From the NCBI GenBank assembly GCA_949286985.1, contig CASEEM010000035.1:1-64000 (forward strand): a stretch of 64,000 bases of DNA, written 5' to 3'. This document shows positions 45,140 through 54,502 of this stretch, one piece after another (position 1 is the stretch's first letter; each line of letters begins with the position of its first letter). The position numbers and the translations under genes were made by a program. The notes under the pieces are model-generated. The model did not search any database. It saw nothing but the letters and a program-made list of their open reading frames with translations, and was not told the DNA's origin. The stretch comes from an uncultured Eubacteriales bacterium (GTDB lineage Bacteria > Bacillota > Clostridia > Peptostreptococcales > Anaerovoracaceae).

Positions 45140-47761
45140 ATGAAACTCGTATTGATCGACGGCAACAGCCTGCTGTTTCGTGCATTCTATGCGATGCAGC
45201 CGATGGTGACGAAGGACGGGACCTTCACGCAGGGTGTTTTCGGATTCCTGAATATGCTGGAGCGCATCCGGAAGGAATATGCGCCGGAGCGTATGGCTGT
45301 CTGCTTTGATAAGAAGGGCGGCACGTTTCGTCATGAGGTTTATGCGGAATATAAGGCGGGACGCCGAAAGACGCCGGTTGAGCTGCTCGCGCAGTTCCCG
45401 CTGCTTCACGAGGTCCTCGAGGCGATGGACATCGAGATTCTGGAGCTCGACCGCTATGAGGCGGATGATCTGCTGGGAACGGTTTCGAAGGCCGCGGAGG
45501 AGGAGGGCATGGAAACCTTCATCTTCACGAGCGATAAAGATGCCCTTCAGCTGATCGGTGAGAATACGCACGTGGTTCTGACGAAGAAGGGCGTGACGGA
45601 CCTTGTCACGTATACCCCGGAAAGCTTCTTGGAGGAGTACGGTATCCGCCCGGCACAGTTTGTCGATCTCAAGGCGCTCATGGGCGACAGCTCCGATAAT
45701 CTCAAGGGCGTGACCGGAATCGGTCTCAAGAAGGGGACGCAGCTCCTCGTGACATATGGCTCGCTGGACGGCATTTATGAGCACAAGGACGAAATCAAGG
45801 GTAAGCTCGGCGAAAATATCCGCGCTGAGGAGGAGCAGGCCCGCATGACGCGCTTCCTGGCGACCATCGACCGCGAAGCACCGATCGACTTCTCCTTCGA
45901 CCGCATGGAATATGCGCATCCGGATGAGGAACGCTTGGTCGATATCTATCGCAGGCTTGAATTTCGCTCCTTCCTCGAGAAGCTCGGGAAGGGCGGCAGG
46001 AAGGACGAAGCGAAGGACCTGAAACCGCTCAAAGAAATCTCGTGGGAGGACTTCTTCGCGAAGACTGCGGACGAGCCGATCGTCCTCGATATGGTGACGA
46101 ACAACGACCATCTCTCGAGTCCGGCCGTTTCTTCCGTCCGTGTGATGGCGGAAAAAGAGGGTCTCTATGCAGTGAAGACCCTCTGCTTCGGCGAGGAGAA
46201 GGAAGCGCTGCAGCCGCTTAGCGAGAGCGGCCGCCCGCTGATCGGTCACAGCCTTCGCAGTGCGCTTTATACGCTGGCTGCTTACGATCTGCCGCTTCTT
46301 CCTGTCCTTCATGATACGGAGGTTGCCGAATATCTCATCGATCCGAATCGCTCGAAATATCCGCTTTCGCGCCTCGGCCGCGTCTATGCCGAGATGACCA
46401 TTGAGGACGACGAGAAGGGCAAGAAGAAGGCTCAGACCTCGCTCATCCCGGAGGAAGAGGACCGCGAGGAGATCATGAAGCGCCTGCGCATTCTGGCAGC
46501 TTCTTATCACGGACAGGAGGAGCGCCTCGAAGCGCTTGGTTTGACGGAGGTTTATGAGACCTGCGAGAAGCCGCTCATCTCACTCATGGTTCATATGGAG
46601 CGCGACGGCGTCGCTTTTCGCCCGGAGCTTTTGACCGAATCGCGAGAAGCCATCGATGCCCGACTTAAGGAACTGGAAGAGAATATTTATGAGGAGGCAG
46701 GGAAGAAGTTCAACATCCTCTCGCCGAAGCAGCTCGGTGTTGTGCTCTTTGAGGATCTCGGTATCCCGTATCCGAAGGGGAAGAAGACGTCTTCTTATTC
46801 GACGGCGCAGGATATTCTGGACCGCCTGAAGGATGCTTATCCGATCGCAGCCGATGTCCTGGAATATCGCAAATATGCCAAGCTCAAGAGCACCTATATC
46901 GACGGACTGAAGTTGCTTGTGGCGGAGGACGGACGCATTCATCCGCACTTCAACCAGACGGTGGCGGCGACGGGGCGTCTCTCGTGTACGGAGCCGAATC
47001 TTCAGAACATTCCGATTCGCGACCGGTTCGGACGGGGCATCCGCAAGGCCTTCGTGGCGGCGGACGGATGCATCTTCATCGGGGCGGATTATTCGCAGAT
47101 CGAGCTTCGCATTCTCGCGGCGCTTTCGGGCGACGAAGCTTTGATTGAATCCTTCCGGAAAGGGGAGGATATTCACCGCCGTACGGCATCGAGGGTCTTC
47201 GGCATTCCTTTTGATGAAGTCACGCCGCTCGACCGAAGCCGCGCGAAAGCCATCAATTTCGGTATCATCTACGGCATGAGCGCCTTCGGTCTCAGTGAGG
47301 ATCTCCATATCTCCGTCGGTGAAGCCGATCGATATATCCACGATTATTTCGAGAAGCATCCGAAGGTCAAGGAATATCTGGACGGCTTGATTGAGGAAGG
47401 TAAGGAGAACCTGGAGGTTCGAACGCTGATGGGACGCATCCGTCAAATTCCTGAATTCCGTTCCTCGCGTTATAATGAGCGGCAGCTGGCGCAGCGATTG
47501 GCGATGAATACGCCGATTCAGGGAAGCGCGGCCGACATCATGAAGCTCGCGATGATCCGGGTCGGGAAGGCATTGGAGGAGCAGGGGCTTCGCTCGAAGC
47601 TCATCCTTCAAATCCACGACGAACTCATCATCGAGGCGAGAGAAGAAGAGGCGGAGACGGTCAAGACCATTCTCCGGGAAGGCATGGAGCATGCCGTATC
47701 CCTGGCCGTTCAGCTTCCGGTCGAAATCAACGAAGGAGCGACGCTGTACGACCTCAAATAA
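45140..47761 (+). CDS. polA: DNA polymerase I
   Basis: 873 residues. 5'-3' exonuclease domain (1-290: LIDGNSLLFRAFYAM, FDKKGGTFRHE, YEADDLLGT), an inactivated proofreading domain (about 310-470, lacking the paired acidic residues: PIVLDMVTNNDH), and the polymerase domain with TGRLSCTEPNLQNIPIR, GADYSQIELRILA and LQIHDELIIEA. It fills gaps in repair and replaces RNA primers. Loss of the proofreading active site is common in Firmicutes. Followed by coaE, a frequent pairing. Confidence 0.96.
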   Translation: MKLVLIDGNSLLFRAFYAMQPMVTKDGTFTQGVFGFLNMLERIRKEYAPERMAVCFDKKGGTFRHEVYAEYKAGRRKTPVELLAQFPLLHEVLEAMDIEILELDRYEADDLLGTVSKAAEEEGMETFIFTSDKDALQLIGENTHVVLTKKGVTDLVTYTPESFLEEYGIRPAQFVDLKALMGDSSDNLKGVTGIGLKKGTQLLVTYGSLDGIYEHKDEIKGKLGENIRAEEEQARMTRFLATIDREAPIDFSFDRMEYAHPDEERLVDIYRRLEFRSFLEKLGKGGRKDEAKDLKPLKEISWEDFFAKTADEPIVLDMVTNNDHLSSPAVSSVRVMAEKEGLYAVKTLCFGEEKEALQPLSESGRPLIGHSLRSALYTLAAYDLPLLPVLHDTEVAEYLIDPNRSKYPLSRLGRVYAEMTIEDDEKGKKKAQTSLIPEEEDREEIMKRLRILAASYHGQEERLEALGLTEVYETCEKPLISLMVHMERDGVAFRPELLTESREAIDARLKELEENIYEEAGKKFNILSPKQLGVVLFEDLGIPYPKGKKTSSYSTAQDILDRLKDAYPIAADVLEYRKYAKLKSTYIDGLKLLVAEDGRIHPHFNQTVAATGRLSCTEPNLQNIPIRDRFGRGIRKAFVAADGCIFIGADYSQIELRILAALSGDEALIESFRKGEDIHRRTASRVFGIPFDEVTPLDRSRAKAINFGIIYGMSAFGLSEDLHISVGEADRYIHDYFEKHPKVKEYLDGLIEEGKENLEVRTLMGRIRQIPEFRSSRYNERQLAQRLAMNTPIQGSAADIMKLAMIRVGKALEEQGLRSKLILQIHDELIIEAREEEAETVKTILREGMEHAVSLAVQLPVEINEGATLYDLK

Positions 47762-47813
47762 GGCGAAGCATGCGGCTTATCGCTTCGGCAGCCGTCATGC
47801 GGAAGGAGGCAGG

Positions 47814-48413
47814 ATGAAACGAATTGCTGTCACCGGCGGCATCGGAACCGGGAAGACGCTTCTCACCGATTATCTGGCAGAGAAGTATACCGTTGTCGAT
47901 ACGGATGTCATTGCGCATGCAATCACGGCGCCGGGCGGGAAGGCCATTCCTTTGATTCGGAGCCGCTTTGGCGAGGAGGTTCTCGCACCGGACGGAAGCA
48001 TGGACCGAAAGAAAATGGCTGCTATCGTTTATCAAGATGCGGAGAAGCGGAGAGATCTCGAGGAGATCCAGCGAAGGATCATCTTCGAGGAGAGCGAGAA
48101 GCAGCTTCGGGCGGCGGAGGAGCGCGGCGAACCGGCAGCCTTCCTCGCTGCACCGCTTCTCTTCGAGCAGGGCATGGAAAAGCATTATGATGAGGTCTGG
48201 CTGATTACGGCGGACCGTGAGACGAGAATCGGCCGCGTCATGAAGCGCGACGGAAGGACGAGGGAAGAGGTCCTTCGCATTCTGGATGCTCAGCTTCCGG
48301 AAGAGGAGAAAATGAAGCGTGCGGATCGGGTCTTTCATAATGACGGGACACCCGAGACGCTTTTTCGCGAGGCGGAAGAGACCCTCGTGTTGTCATTGAA
48401 ATCGACCGTATGA
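47814..48413 (+). CDS. coaE: Dephospho-CoA kinase
   Basis: 199 residues. P-loop GGIGTGKTLL near the start, then VDTDVIAHAI and the lid region around RVMKRDGRTREEV. Last step of coenzyme A synthesis. The start at 47814 is chosen for GGAAGGAGG just upstream; earlier codons run into polA. Confidence 0.93.
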   Translation: MKRIAVTGGIGTGKTLLTDYLAEKYTVVDTDVIAHAITAPGGKAIPLIRSRFGEEVLAPDGSMDRKKMAAIVYQDAEKRRDLEEIQRRIIFEESEKQLRAAEERGEPAAFLAAPLLFEQGMEKHYDEVWLITADRETRIGRVMKRDGRTREEVLRILDAQLPEEEKMKRADRVFHNDGTPETLFREAEETLVLSLKSTV

Positions 48414-48419
48414 TATAAT
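48390..48419 (+). promoter_or_regulatory. Promoter of ATP-grasp/murT operon
   Basis: TTGTCA (48390-48395) and TATAAT (48414-48419) with 18-bp spacing, the -10 being extended (TGATATAAT). It lies within the coaE end and gives the following three genes their own start. Confidence 0.7.
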
Positions 48420-48474
48420 AACCAGTATTGAATTTTGAGAAACAGGAACTCAGACAGAGACCCGGAAAGGCAGA

Positions 48475-49509
48475 ATGACCATTATGGAAAACAGACTTGC
48501 TTATAAGCTTCGTGTCGTAAGGAACATGAGCCTCGGATTGATGAAGGAATTCGTCGACGAGATCCATGAGAGAACGGGCAAGAACCGTCTCTCCATCGCT
48601 CTCGACATGGTTCACTGCGCACGTCGTTTCGGCAGCGGTTATCACGACTACATCACATATCACTTCTATGAACTCACGGATCCGTACCGTGCGACCTATA
48701 TGACGCGCATGAAGAGCAAGAAGCTCATGGAATACATGAATGACCGCGACGCGGCCTCTATCTTCGATGACAAGAGCCGTTTCGACGAGGTCTTCCGGGA
48801 GTTCGTCGCCCGTGATTTCCTCGATGCGAAGAACTGCACCCGCGAGGAGGCGGCCCGCTTCTATCGCGACAACAAGAAGGGCTTCGGCAAGAAGGACCTC
48901 ACCTGCGGCACGGATGCGGAGATTCTGACGATGGAGGATTTCGCCGATTCCGATGCCTTCTATGATTACATCAAGAAGAAGGAATTTACGGTCGTTGAGG
49001 AGTATATTGTCAACCACGAGAAGATTCGCGAGGTTTATCCGCTCTCGCTCAACACGATGCGTATGATCACGGTCATCGATGATGAAGGAAAGCCGCAGCT
49101 TTTCTTCGCTGCGCAAAAGTTCGGCCGCGACGGCCGTTTCGTCGATGTTCGCGGCCTTCACGCGCCGATCGATCTCGAAACGGGTACGATTAAGTTCCCG
49201 TTCCACAGCGGTGATACGACGACGGACGATTTCTATACCGAGCATCCGAATACCGGTTATCTGCTGATCGGCTTCGAAGTACCGCTTTTCGAGGAAGCGA
49301 AGGAGATGATTCTCCGCGCGGCGGCGCTCATTCCGAAGATGCGTTATGTCGGCTGGGACGTCGCAGTCACGGACCGCGGACCGGTGATCGTCGAAGGCAA
49401 CGATTATACGGCTTATGATTATATGCAGCTTCCGGGACAGCAGGAGGGCAAGGAGGGCATCCTTCCGGACCTCTTCCGCCTCGTTCCGAGCTTGAAGAAC
49501 GTCCTGTAG
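48475..49509 (+). CDS. Sugar-transfer-associated ATP-grasp enzyme (PF14397-like)
   Basis: 344 residues. The ATP-grasp fold is indicated by the C-terminal ligase core (MRYVGWDVAVTDRGPVIVEGND, with the metal-binding Glu and Asn) and the middle region EFTVVEEYIVNHEKIREVYP. The family forms amide bonds between a carboxylate and an amine using ATP; members near polysaccharide or wall genes are uncharacterised. It starts an operon (own promoter) with murT 12 bases downstream, which suggests a peptidoglycan-linked amino acid or sugar modification. No specific substrate can be read. Confidence 0.8.
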   Translation: MTIMENRLAYKLRVVRNMSLGLMKEFVDEIHERTGKNRLSIALDMVHCARRFGSGYHDYITYHFYELTDPYRATYMTRMKSKKLMEYMNDRDAASIFDDKSRFDEVFREFVARDFLDAKNCTREEAARFYRDNKKGFGKKDLTCGTDAEILTMEDFADSDAFYDYIKKKEFTVVEEYIVNHEKIREVYPLSLNTMRMITVIDDEGKPQLFFAAQKFGRDGRFVDVRGLHAPIDLETGTIKFPFHSGDTTTDDFYTEHPNTGYLLIGFEVPLFEEAKEMILRAAALIPKMRYVGWDVAVTDRGPVIVEGNDYTAYDYMQLPGQQEGKEGILPDLFRLVPSLKNVL

Positions 49510-49521
49510 GAGGAGAACGAT

Positions 49522-50913
49522 ATGGGCAAGGTGCGATTCCTCTTTGCACTGTTCATGGCGAAGGTCGCCACCCTGGCACTTCGCATCACGCGTCATAACG
49601 GGACGAATTTTCCGGGCATTGTCGCGCTGAGAATTTGTCCGCAGTTTCTTCATTATGTTTCGAAGCCGAAGTTCATCATCGGCGTCACCGGCACGAACGG
49701 CAAGACGACCACCTCGAATTTGATCTGCGATGCGCTTCGTTCGTTTGGCAGGGAGGTTCTGAATAACAGTGCCGGCGCGAATATCCAGACCGGCATCGCG
49801 ACACTTCTCGCGAACAGCGTGACAATGACGAACCGGCAGCCGTACGATACGGCCGTCCTCGAGGTGGATGAACGCGCTTCAAGGATCATCTTCCCGTACG
49901 TGCAGCCGGACATTCTGGTCGTCACGAATCTCTCGCGCGACTCTGTCATGCGCAATGCTCATCCGGCCTTCATTGCAGGCATTCTGGAGCGATCGATCCC
50001 GGCGAAGACGAAGCTCGTCCTGAATGCGGACGATCTGCTCTCGGCTTTTCTCTGCAAGGATAACGAGCATACTTATTTCGGCATCGGACCGCTTCCGAGC
50101 GATAAGAAGGCCTGCACGAATTTGATCGATGATATGCGCTTCTGTCCGCATTGTCACGGCCGCCTCGTCTATGATTACAACAGATACAGCAATATCGGCC
50201 GCGCACGCTGCGTTTCCTGCAATTTTCATTCGCCGGATTATGATTTCGAAGGCACGCATATCGATGCCGAGAAGGGGACCTTTGAAGTCCTTCATGACGG
50301 AAGGAGTACCGTATATCCGCTTCTCGACAGCAGCTTAGTCAATATTTATAATGAATTGACGCTGGTTGCCGTGCTCTCGACGCTCGGATATTCCGAGGAG
50401 GAGATACAGAAGGCGGTATCCTCGATTCGCATTACGGCGAGCAGGCTCTCGGCCGTGACAAAGGCGGGCGTGACCTTCCGCGCCATGCTGGCCAAGGACC
50501 GGAATGCGTATGCCGTTTCGAGAGTCTTCGAGATCATCTGCAGCCATCCGGGCGAGAAGCAGATCCTCTTCTATTCCAATAATTTCGATGATGATGTCAA
50601 GTGGTCTGAGAATGTCTGCTGGCTTTACGATTGCGATTTCGAGTTGCTCACTGATCCGAGCATCAAGAAGGTCATCACCACGGGAAACCGCGGTATGGAT
50701 TATAAGCTTCGCCTGCAGATGGCCGGTGTTCCGAAGGAACGCATCGCATATGTCGAAGATCCGCTCACGGGTGTCGACGAGGTCGACTTTTCCGCGGGAC
50801 AGAATATTTATCTGCTCTACGGCACGGATCCGCGCACGCCGGCACCGAAGGTGAGAAAGCAGATTCTGGAACGCCTCGAGGCGCTCGAGAGAGAGGAGGA
50901 GAATCATGCTTAA
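49522..50913 (+). CDS. murT: MurT-like Mur ligase (lipid II amidation subunit)
   Basis: 463 residues. Mur ligase P-loop GVTGTNGKTTTSNLI (54-68) and the zinc ribbon that marks MurT, with Cys208, Cys211, Cys230 and Cys233. The C-terminal DUF1727 domain carries an Asp in WLYDCDFE (Asp370), the position that in S. aureus MurT completes the GatD active site. With GatD, MurT amidates the D-glutamate of lipid II. AGGAGG precedes the ATG. It overlaps the GatD-like gene by eight bases. Confidence 0.92.
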   Translation: MGKVRFLFALFMAKVATLALRITRHNGTNFPGIVALRICPQFLHYVSKPKFIIGVTGTNGKTTTSNLICDALRSFGREVLNNSAGANIQTGIATLLANSVTMTNRQPYDTAVLEVDERASRIIFPYVQPDILVVTNLSRDSVMRNAHPAFIAGILERSIPAKTKLVLNADDLLSAFLCKDNEHTYFGIGPLPSDKKACTNLIDDMRFCPHCHGRLVYDYNRYSNIGRARCVSCNFHSPDYDFEGTHIDAEKGTFEVLHDGRSTVYPLLDSSLVNIYNELTLVAVLSTLGYSEEEIQKAVSSIRITASRLSAVTKAGVTFRAMLAKDRNAYAVSRVFEIICSHPGEKQILFYSNNFDDDVKWSENVCWLYDCDFELLTDPSIKKVITTGNRGMDYKLRLQMAGVPKERIAYVEDPLTGVDEVDFSAGQNIYLLYGTDPRTPAPKVRKQILERLEALEREEENHA

Positions 50914-51634
50914 GATCGAAATCCTCTATCCGGAGCTGACGACGCTGTACGGCGATGCGGCCAACATCGACTTCCTGTCGCGTACAGCCGGGGAGGCGGA
51001 AGTGATCGAGACGCATCTCGGCGAAAAGCCGCGATTCCTCACGGAGGGTGCGGTTGACCTCATTTATCGCGGCACGCTGACAGAGGAGGGGCAGGAGCTC
51101 ATGATTGAGGAGCTTCGTCCGTATACGGAGGATATCAAGGGATGTATCGAATCCGGACAGCATTTCCTCATTACGGGGAATGCGCTTGAGGTCTTCGGTA
51201 CGGAGATTCGCGAATTTGACGGGAAGAAGGCGCTTCGCACGATTCCGGCGCTGGGCATCTTCCCTTATCATTCGGAACGCGACATCCTGCGCCGTTATAA
51301 TTCACTTTATGTCGGGAAATACGGCGATATAGACGTCACCGGCTTCCACTGTCAATTCGGCCACAGCTATTATGACGGGGACGTTTGTCCGCTCTTTCTC
51401 ACGGAGAAGGGTCCGGGCTTCCATCCGGAGATCAAGGAAGAGGGCGTCCATGAGAAGAATTTCATGGCAACGTATCTCGTCGGACCGCTCCTCATCTTGA
51501 ATCCGCCGTTCTGCAAAGCGCTCGCTGAAGAGCTCGGCGCCCCGAAAGCGGAGATCCCATTCAGCGAAACGGCTTACCGGGCGTATGAAATGAGGCTTCG
51601 GGAATATCGATCGAAAACCAATCTCAGCTATTAA
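50906..51634 (+). CDS. GatD-like protein without glutaminase catalytic residues
   Basis: 242 residues, the same length and fold as GatD (class I glutamine amidotransferase) and coupled to murT. The nucleophile segment, CGGYQ in S. aureus GatD, reads TGNALE here (residues 90-95), so Gly91 stands where the Cys should be. The catalytic His segment (YLHGP) reads YLVGP (Val192). The GGGxD loop is also lost (YRGTLTE). The remaining cysteines (80, 149, 161, 203) are elsewhere. The protein should not hydrolyse glutamine; it may be structural, use free ammonia, or serve another donor. Codon use and the overlap with murT argue that it is a functional gene, not decay. Confidence 0.85.
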   Translation: MLKIEILYPELTTLYGDAANIDFLSRTAGEAEVIETHLGEKPRFLTEGAVDLIYRGTLTEEGQELMIEELRPYTEDIKGCIESGQHFLITGNALEVFGTEIREFDGKKALRTIPALGIFPYHSERDILRRYNSLYVGKYGDIDVTGFHCQFGHSYYDGDVCPLFLTEKGPGFHPEIKEEGVHEKNFMATYLVGPLLILNPPFCKALAEELGAPKAEIPFSETAYRAYEMRLREYRSKTNLSY

Positions 51635-51663
51635 TACAGAAAAATAATAAAGATATGGAGAGT

Positions 51664-51694
51664 AAGAGGAACGGCACGGCCGTTCCTCTTTTTT
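51664..51694 (+). terminator. Terminator after GatD-like gene
   Basis: AAGAGGAACGG-CACGG-CCGTTCCTCTT followed by T residues. Confidence 0.9.
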
Positions 51695-51756
51695 GCATGT
51701 TTAAAATTTTGGGCACGAAATTATTTCAAAAGTGACAACACGATGCAGTTTTGATG

Positions 51757-51785
51757 TTGACAATCACAGGCGGTCGCGCTATAAT
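51757..51785 (+). promoter_or_regulatory. Consensus promoter of the PutP-like gene
   Basis: Perfect TTGACA and TATAAT with a 17-bp spacer, the strongest-looking promoter in the window. Confidence 0.88.
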
Positions 51786-51791
51786 ATGGAT

Positions 51792-51937
51792 TGTCGAAAA
51801 TGTGTCAAAGATGAAGATTCTTCTCGAAAGTCCGGGAAGAGCATCTCCACGGAAGCCGTCTGTGACAAGAAAATTTCTTTGTTAAGAGAGTAAGGAGGTT
51901 ATACCGGTTTTGCTTCTGTGAATCGGCATGAAAGGTT
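51792..51937 (+). other. Long 5' leader of the PutP-like gene
   Basis: About 145 untranslated bases. A strong AAGGAGG (about 51891) lies some 40 bases before the gene's ATG and is not followed by a start codon at useful distance; the only nearby frame (TTG CTT CTG TGA) is three codons. The gene's own ribosome site is only AAAGG two bases before ATG. This suggests translational control or an RNA element; no known riboswitch signature was seen. Confidence 0.45.
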
Positions 51938-53491
51938 ATGCAATTAACAACGTTGACGACAGGACTGATTGTCGGTACGATTGCCGTCTACATGATCGGC
52001 ATGATTCTGATCGGTGTTGTTGTATCGAAGAAGAACAGCTCCACCGATGTCTATTATCTCGGAGGAAGACAGCTCGGACCGCTTGTCACTGCTATGAGCG
52101 CAGAGGCATCCGACATGAGCAGCTGGCTCCTGATGGGACTTCCGGGCGTTGCGCTCTTCGGTATCATCGGCGGCGGCGGAACCTTTGCGGAGGCCTTCTG
52201 GACGGCAGCCGGCCTTGCCGTCGGTACGTATCTCAACTGGCTGGTCACCGCGAAGCCGCTTCGTGTTTATTCGGAGCACATTCATGCGAATACGATTCCG
52301 GACTTCTTCTCGAATCGTTTCCACGAGAAGGGCGGCGCGCTCCTCGCCATCAGCGCGATCATCATCGTCATCTTCTTCGTACCGTATACGGCTTCGGGAT
52401 TTGCTTCGGTCGGCAAGCTCTTCAATACGCTCTTTGATGTCGACTATCACACGGTTATGATTATCGGCGCACTCGTCATTGCGCTCTATACCGTTCTCGG
52501 CGGATTCCTCGCATCGTCCTTCACGGACTTCGTACAGGCCATCATCATGACGATCGCTCTTGTCCTTGTCCTTTGGTATTGCATCTCCGCCGCAGGCGGC
52601 TGGAGCGGCGCGGTACAGGCTGCCGACGATGCCGTTCCGGGATATTATTCCCTGAATGCGCCGGACGGCTCCTATTCGCCGCTGACGATCGCTTCGAAGT
52701 TCGCTTGGGGTCTCGGATATTTCGGCATGCCGCACATTCTGCTGCGCTTTATGGCTATTGAAGATAAGGAGAAGATTAAGATCTCCCGCCGCGTCGGCAG
52801 CATCTGGGTTGTTATCTCCATGGGCTGCGCCGTCACGATCGGTGTCTTTGGTTATACCGTTGCGAAGAAGTTCAACCTTCTCGCCGATGCGAATTTCGAT
52901 GCCGAGCGCATCATCATCTATATTTCGGAAGCGATTTCGAAGATGGGCCCGCTTTTTGCAATTATCAGCGGCCTCATCCTCTCCGGTATCCTCGCTGCTA
53001 CGATGTCCACGGCTTCGGGCCAGATGCTCGCCGCAGCCTCCAGCGTATCTGAGAACCTGATCCATCGTTTCTTCATGAAGGATATGTCGCATGAGAAAGG
53101 CATCCTCGTTGCAAGAGCAACCGTCGTCCTCATCACGATTCTCGGCGTCATCTTCGCTTGGAATCCGGACAGCTCCATCTTCCGCATCGTATCCTTCGCT
53201 TGGGGCGGCTTCGGCGCATCCTTCGGCCCGTTGATGCTCTGCGCACTCTTCTGGAAGAAGACGAATCTCAAGGGCGCGATTGCCGGCGTCCTCAGCGGCG
53301 GCATTATGATCTTCGTATGGAAGTTCCTGCTTGCTCCGCTCGGCGGAATCTTTGAGATCTATGAGCTCCTCCCGGCATTCATCATCAGCTTGCTCTTCAT
53401 CGTTGTCGTCAGCCTTGCGACCGGCGGCCCGGGAGAGGAAGTCGAGAAGGAGTTTGATGAGGTCAAAGCTCTTCGCAGATCGATCGGTTAA
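51938..53491 (+). CDS. putP: Sodium/proline symporter (PutP-like, SSS family)
   Basis: 517 residues, about 13 hydrophobic segments. SSS signatures: DVYYLGGRQLGPLVTAMSAEASDMS near residue 36 (quoted in part: SAEASDMSSWLLMG), TIPDFFSNRFHEKG, KFAWGLGYFGMPHILLRFMA and ILAATMSTASGQMLAAASS (Na+-site Ser/Thr region). It imports proline, or a related amino acid, with Na+. Proline is the best guess because the motifs match PutP rather than PanF or sugar members. Confidence 0.85.
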   Translation: MQLTTLTTGLIVGTIAVYMIGMILIGVVVSKKNSSTDVYYLGGRQLGPLVTAMSAEASDMSSWLLMGLPGVALFGIIGGGGTFAEAFWTAAGLAVGTYLNWLVTAKPLRVYSEHIHANTIPDFFSNRFHEKGGALLAISAIIIVIFFVPYTASGFASVGKLFNTLFDVDYHTVMIIGALVIALYTVLGGFLASSFTDFVQAIIMTIALVLVLWYCISAAGGWSGAVQAADDAVPGYYSLNAPDGSYSPLTIASKFAWGLGYFGMPHILLRFMAIEDKEKIKISRRVGSIWVVISMGCAVTIGVFGYTVAKKFNLLADANFDAERIIIYISEAISKMGPLFAIISGLILSGILAATMSTASGQMLAAASSVSENLIHRFFMKDMSHEKGILVARATVVLITILGVIFAWNPDSSIFRIVSFAWGGFGASFGPLMLCALFWKKTNLKGAIAGVLSGGIMIFVWKFLLAPLGGIFEIYELLPAFIISLLFIVVVSLATGGPGEEVEKEFDEVKALRRSIG

Positions 53492-53550
53492 ACTGTTTCG
53501 GAATGAAAGAATCATGAATCCATCCGGTCAAACATCGGATGGTCGGAAGG

Positions 53551-53583
53551 AGGCTTCGCAGAGCATTCTGCGGAGCCTTTTTT
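53551..53583 (+). terminator. Terminator after the PutP-like gene
   Basis: AGGCTTCGCAGA-GCAT-TCTGCGGAGCCT followed by T residues, one internal mismatch. Confidence 0.85.
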
Positions 53584-53734
53584 CGCTTCTCGCGGAAAAC
53601 GCCGCAGGCGGCGGCTTTGTGTTATTTTAAAGATAATCCGATTTCCGTGAAGGAACTTACCCAAATATGATAAAATTAGTCTATATTCAAAATCGAAGAT
53701 ACGAAATGATTTCGATGAAGGAGGAGAGATTATC

Positions 53735-54493
53735 ATGCTTAAATTAGCGGTTTACGGAAAGGGCGGCATCGGGAAATCGACGACGACGGCGAATCTTTCC
53801 GCTGCATTTTCTCTTCTCGGGAAGCGCGTCATTCAGATAGGCTGTGACCCGAAGGCTGATTCGACAATCAATCTGCTCGGAGGAGAGCCGCTCCTTCCGG
53901 TCATGAATTATATCAGGGAGCATGAGAAGGAGCCGGAGAGTATCGAAGAGATCGCCGGGGTCGGCTTCGGAAACGTTCTCTGCATTGAGACGGGCGGGCC
54001 GACGCCGGGCCTCGGCTGCGCGGGACGCGGAATCATCACGACCTTCCGGTTGCTCGAGGACCTGGAGCTCCTCGAGACGTATCAGCCGGACGTCGTTCTC
54101 TATGATGTCCTCGGTGACGTCGTCTGCGGCGGCTTTGCGGCGCCGATCCGGGAAGGATATGCGGAGAAGGTCCTGATTGTTACCTCGGGCGAGAAAATGG
54201 CTCTCTACGCCGCAGGGAATATCACGGAGGCTGTTCGCAACTTCGAAGACCGCGAATATGCGACCGTGGCCGGCGTGATCCTGAACCGCCGGAATGTCGC
54301 ACAGGAAGAGGAGAAGGTACGCGCCTTCTGCGAGAATCAAGGCATTCCGCTCCTCGCCGACATTCCGCGAAGCGAGGAAATCATTCATTATGAAGAGCTC
54401 GGGAAGACGGTCGTGGAAGGTGACGCTGAGCTTCCGATCAGCAAGCTCTATCTTGATCTGGCGAAGCGACTTTGGGACGATTCGCAGGAATAG
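53735..54493 (+). CDS. NifH-like nitrogenase-superfamily ATPase (iron protein)
   Basis: 252 residues. P-loop [11 protein letters not shown] (7-17), switch [10 protein letters not shown] (36-44), and both cluster cysteines, Cys95 (GLGCAGRGI) and Cys131 (DVVCGGFA). This is a full NifH/BchL/CfbC-type electron donor that binds a 4Fe-4S cluster between two subunits. It is short for NifH (about 290), lacking the C-terminal extension. No nifE, nifN or nifB is nearby, so nitrogen fixation is unlikely; the group IV (Nfl) class is the best placement. It begins an operon with two component-1-like genes. Preceded by GGAGGAGAG. Confidence 0.9.
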   Translation: MLKLAVYGKGGIGKSTTTANLSAAFSLLGKRVIQIGCDPKADSTINLLGGEPLLPVMNYIREHEKEPESIEEIAGVGFGNVLCIETGGPTPGLGCAGRGIITTFRLLEDLELLETYQPDVVLYDVLGDVVCGGFAAPIREGYAEKVLIVTSGEKMALYAAGNITEAVRNFEDREYATVAGVILNRRNVAQEEEKVRAFCENQGIPLLADIPRSEEIIHYEELGKTVVEGDAELPISKLYLDLAKRLWDDSQE

Positions 54494-54502
54494 GGGGATC
54501 CT

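Noticed and set aside
51928..52437. Plus-strand frame starting ATGAAAGG just before the PutP-like gene
   Set aside because: Overlaps the transporter in another frame with Arg/Asp/Cys-rich nonsense composition.
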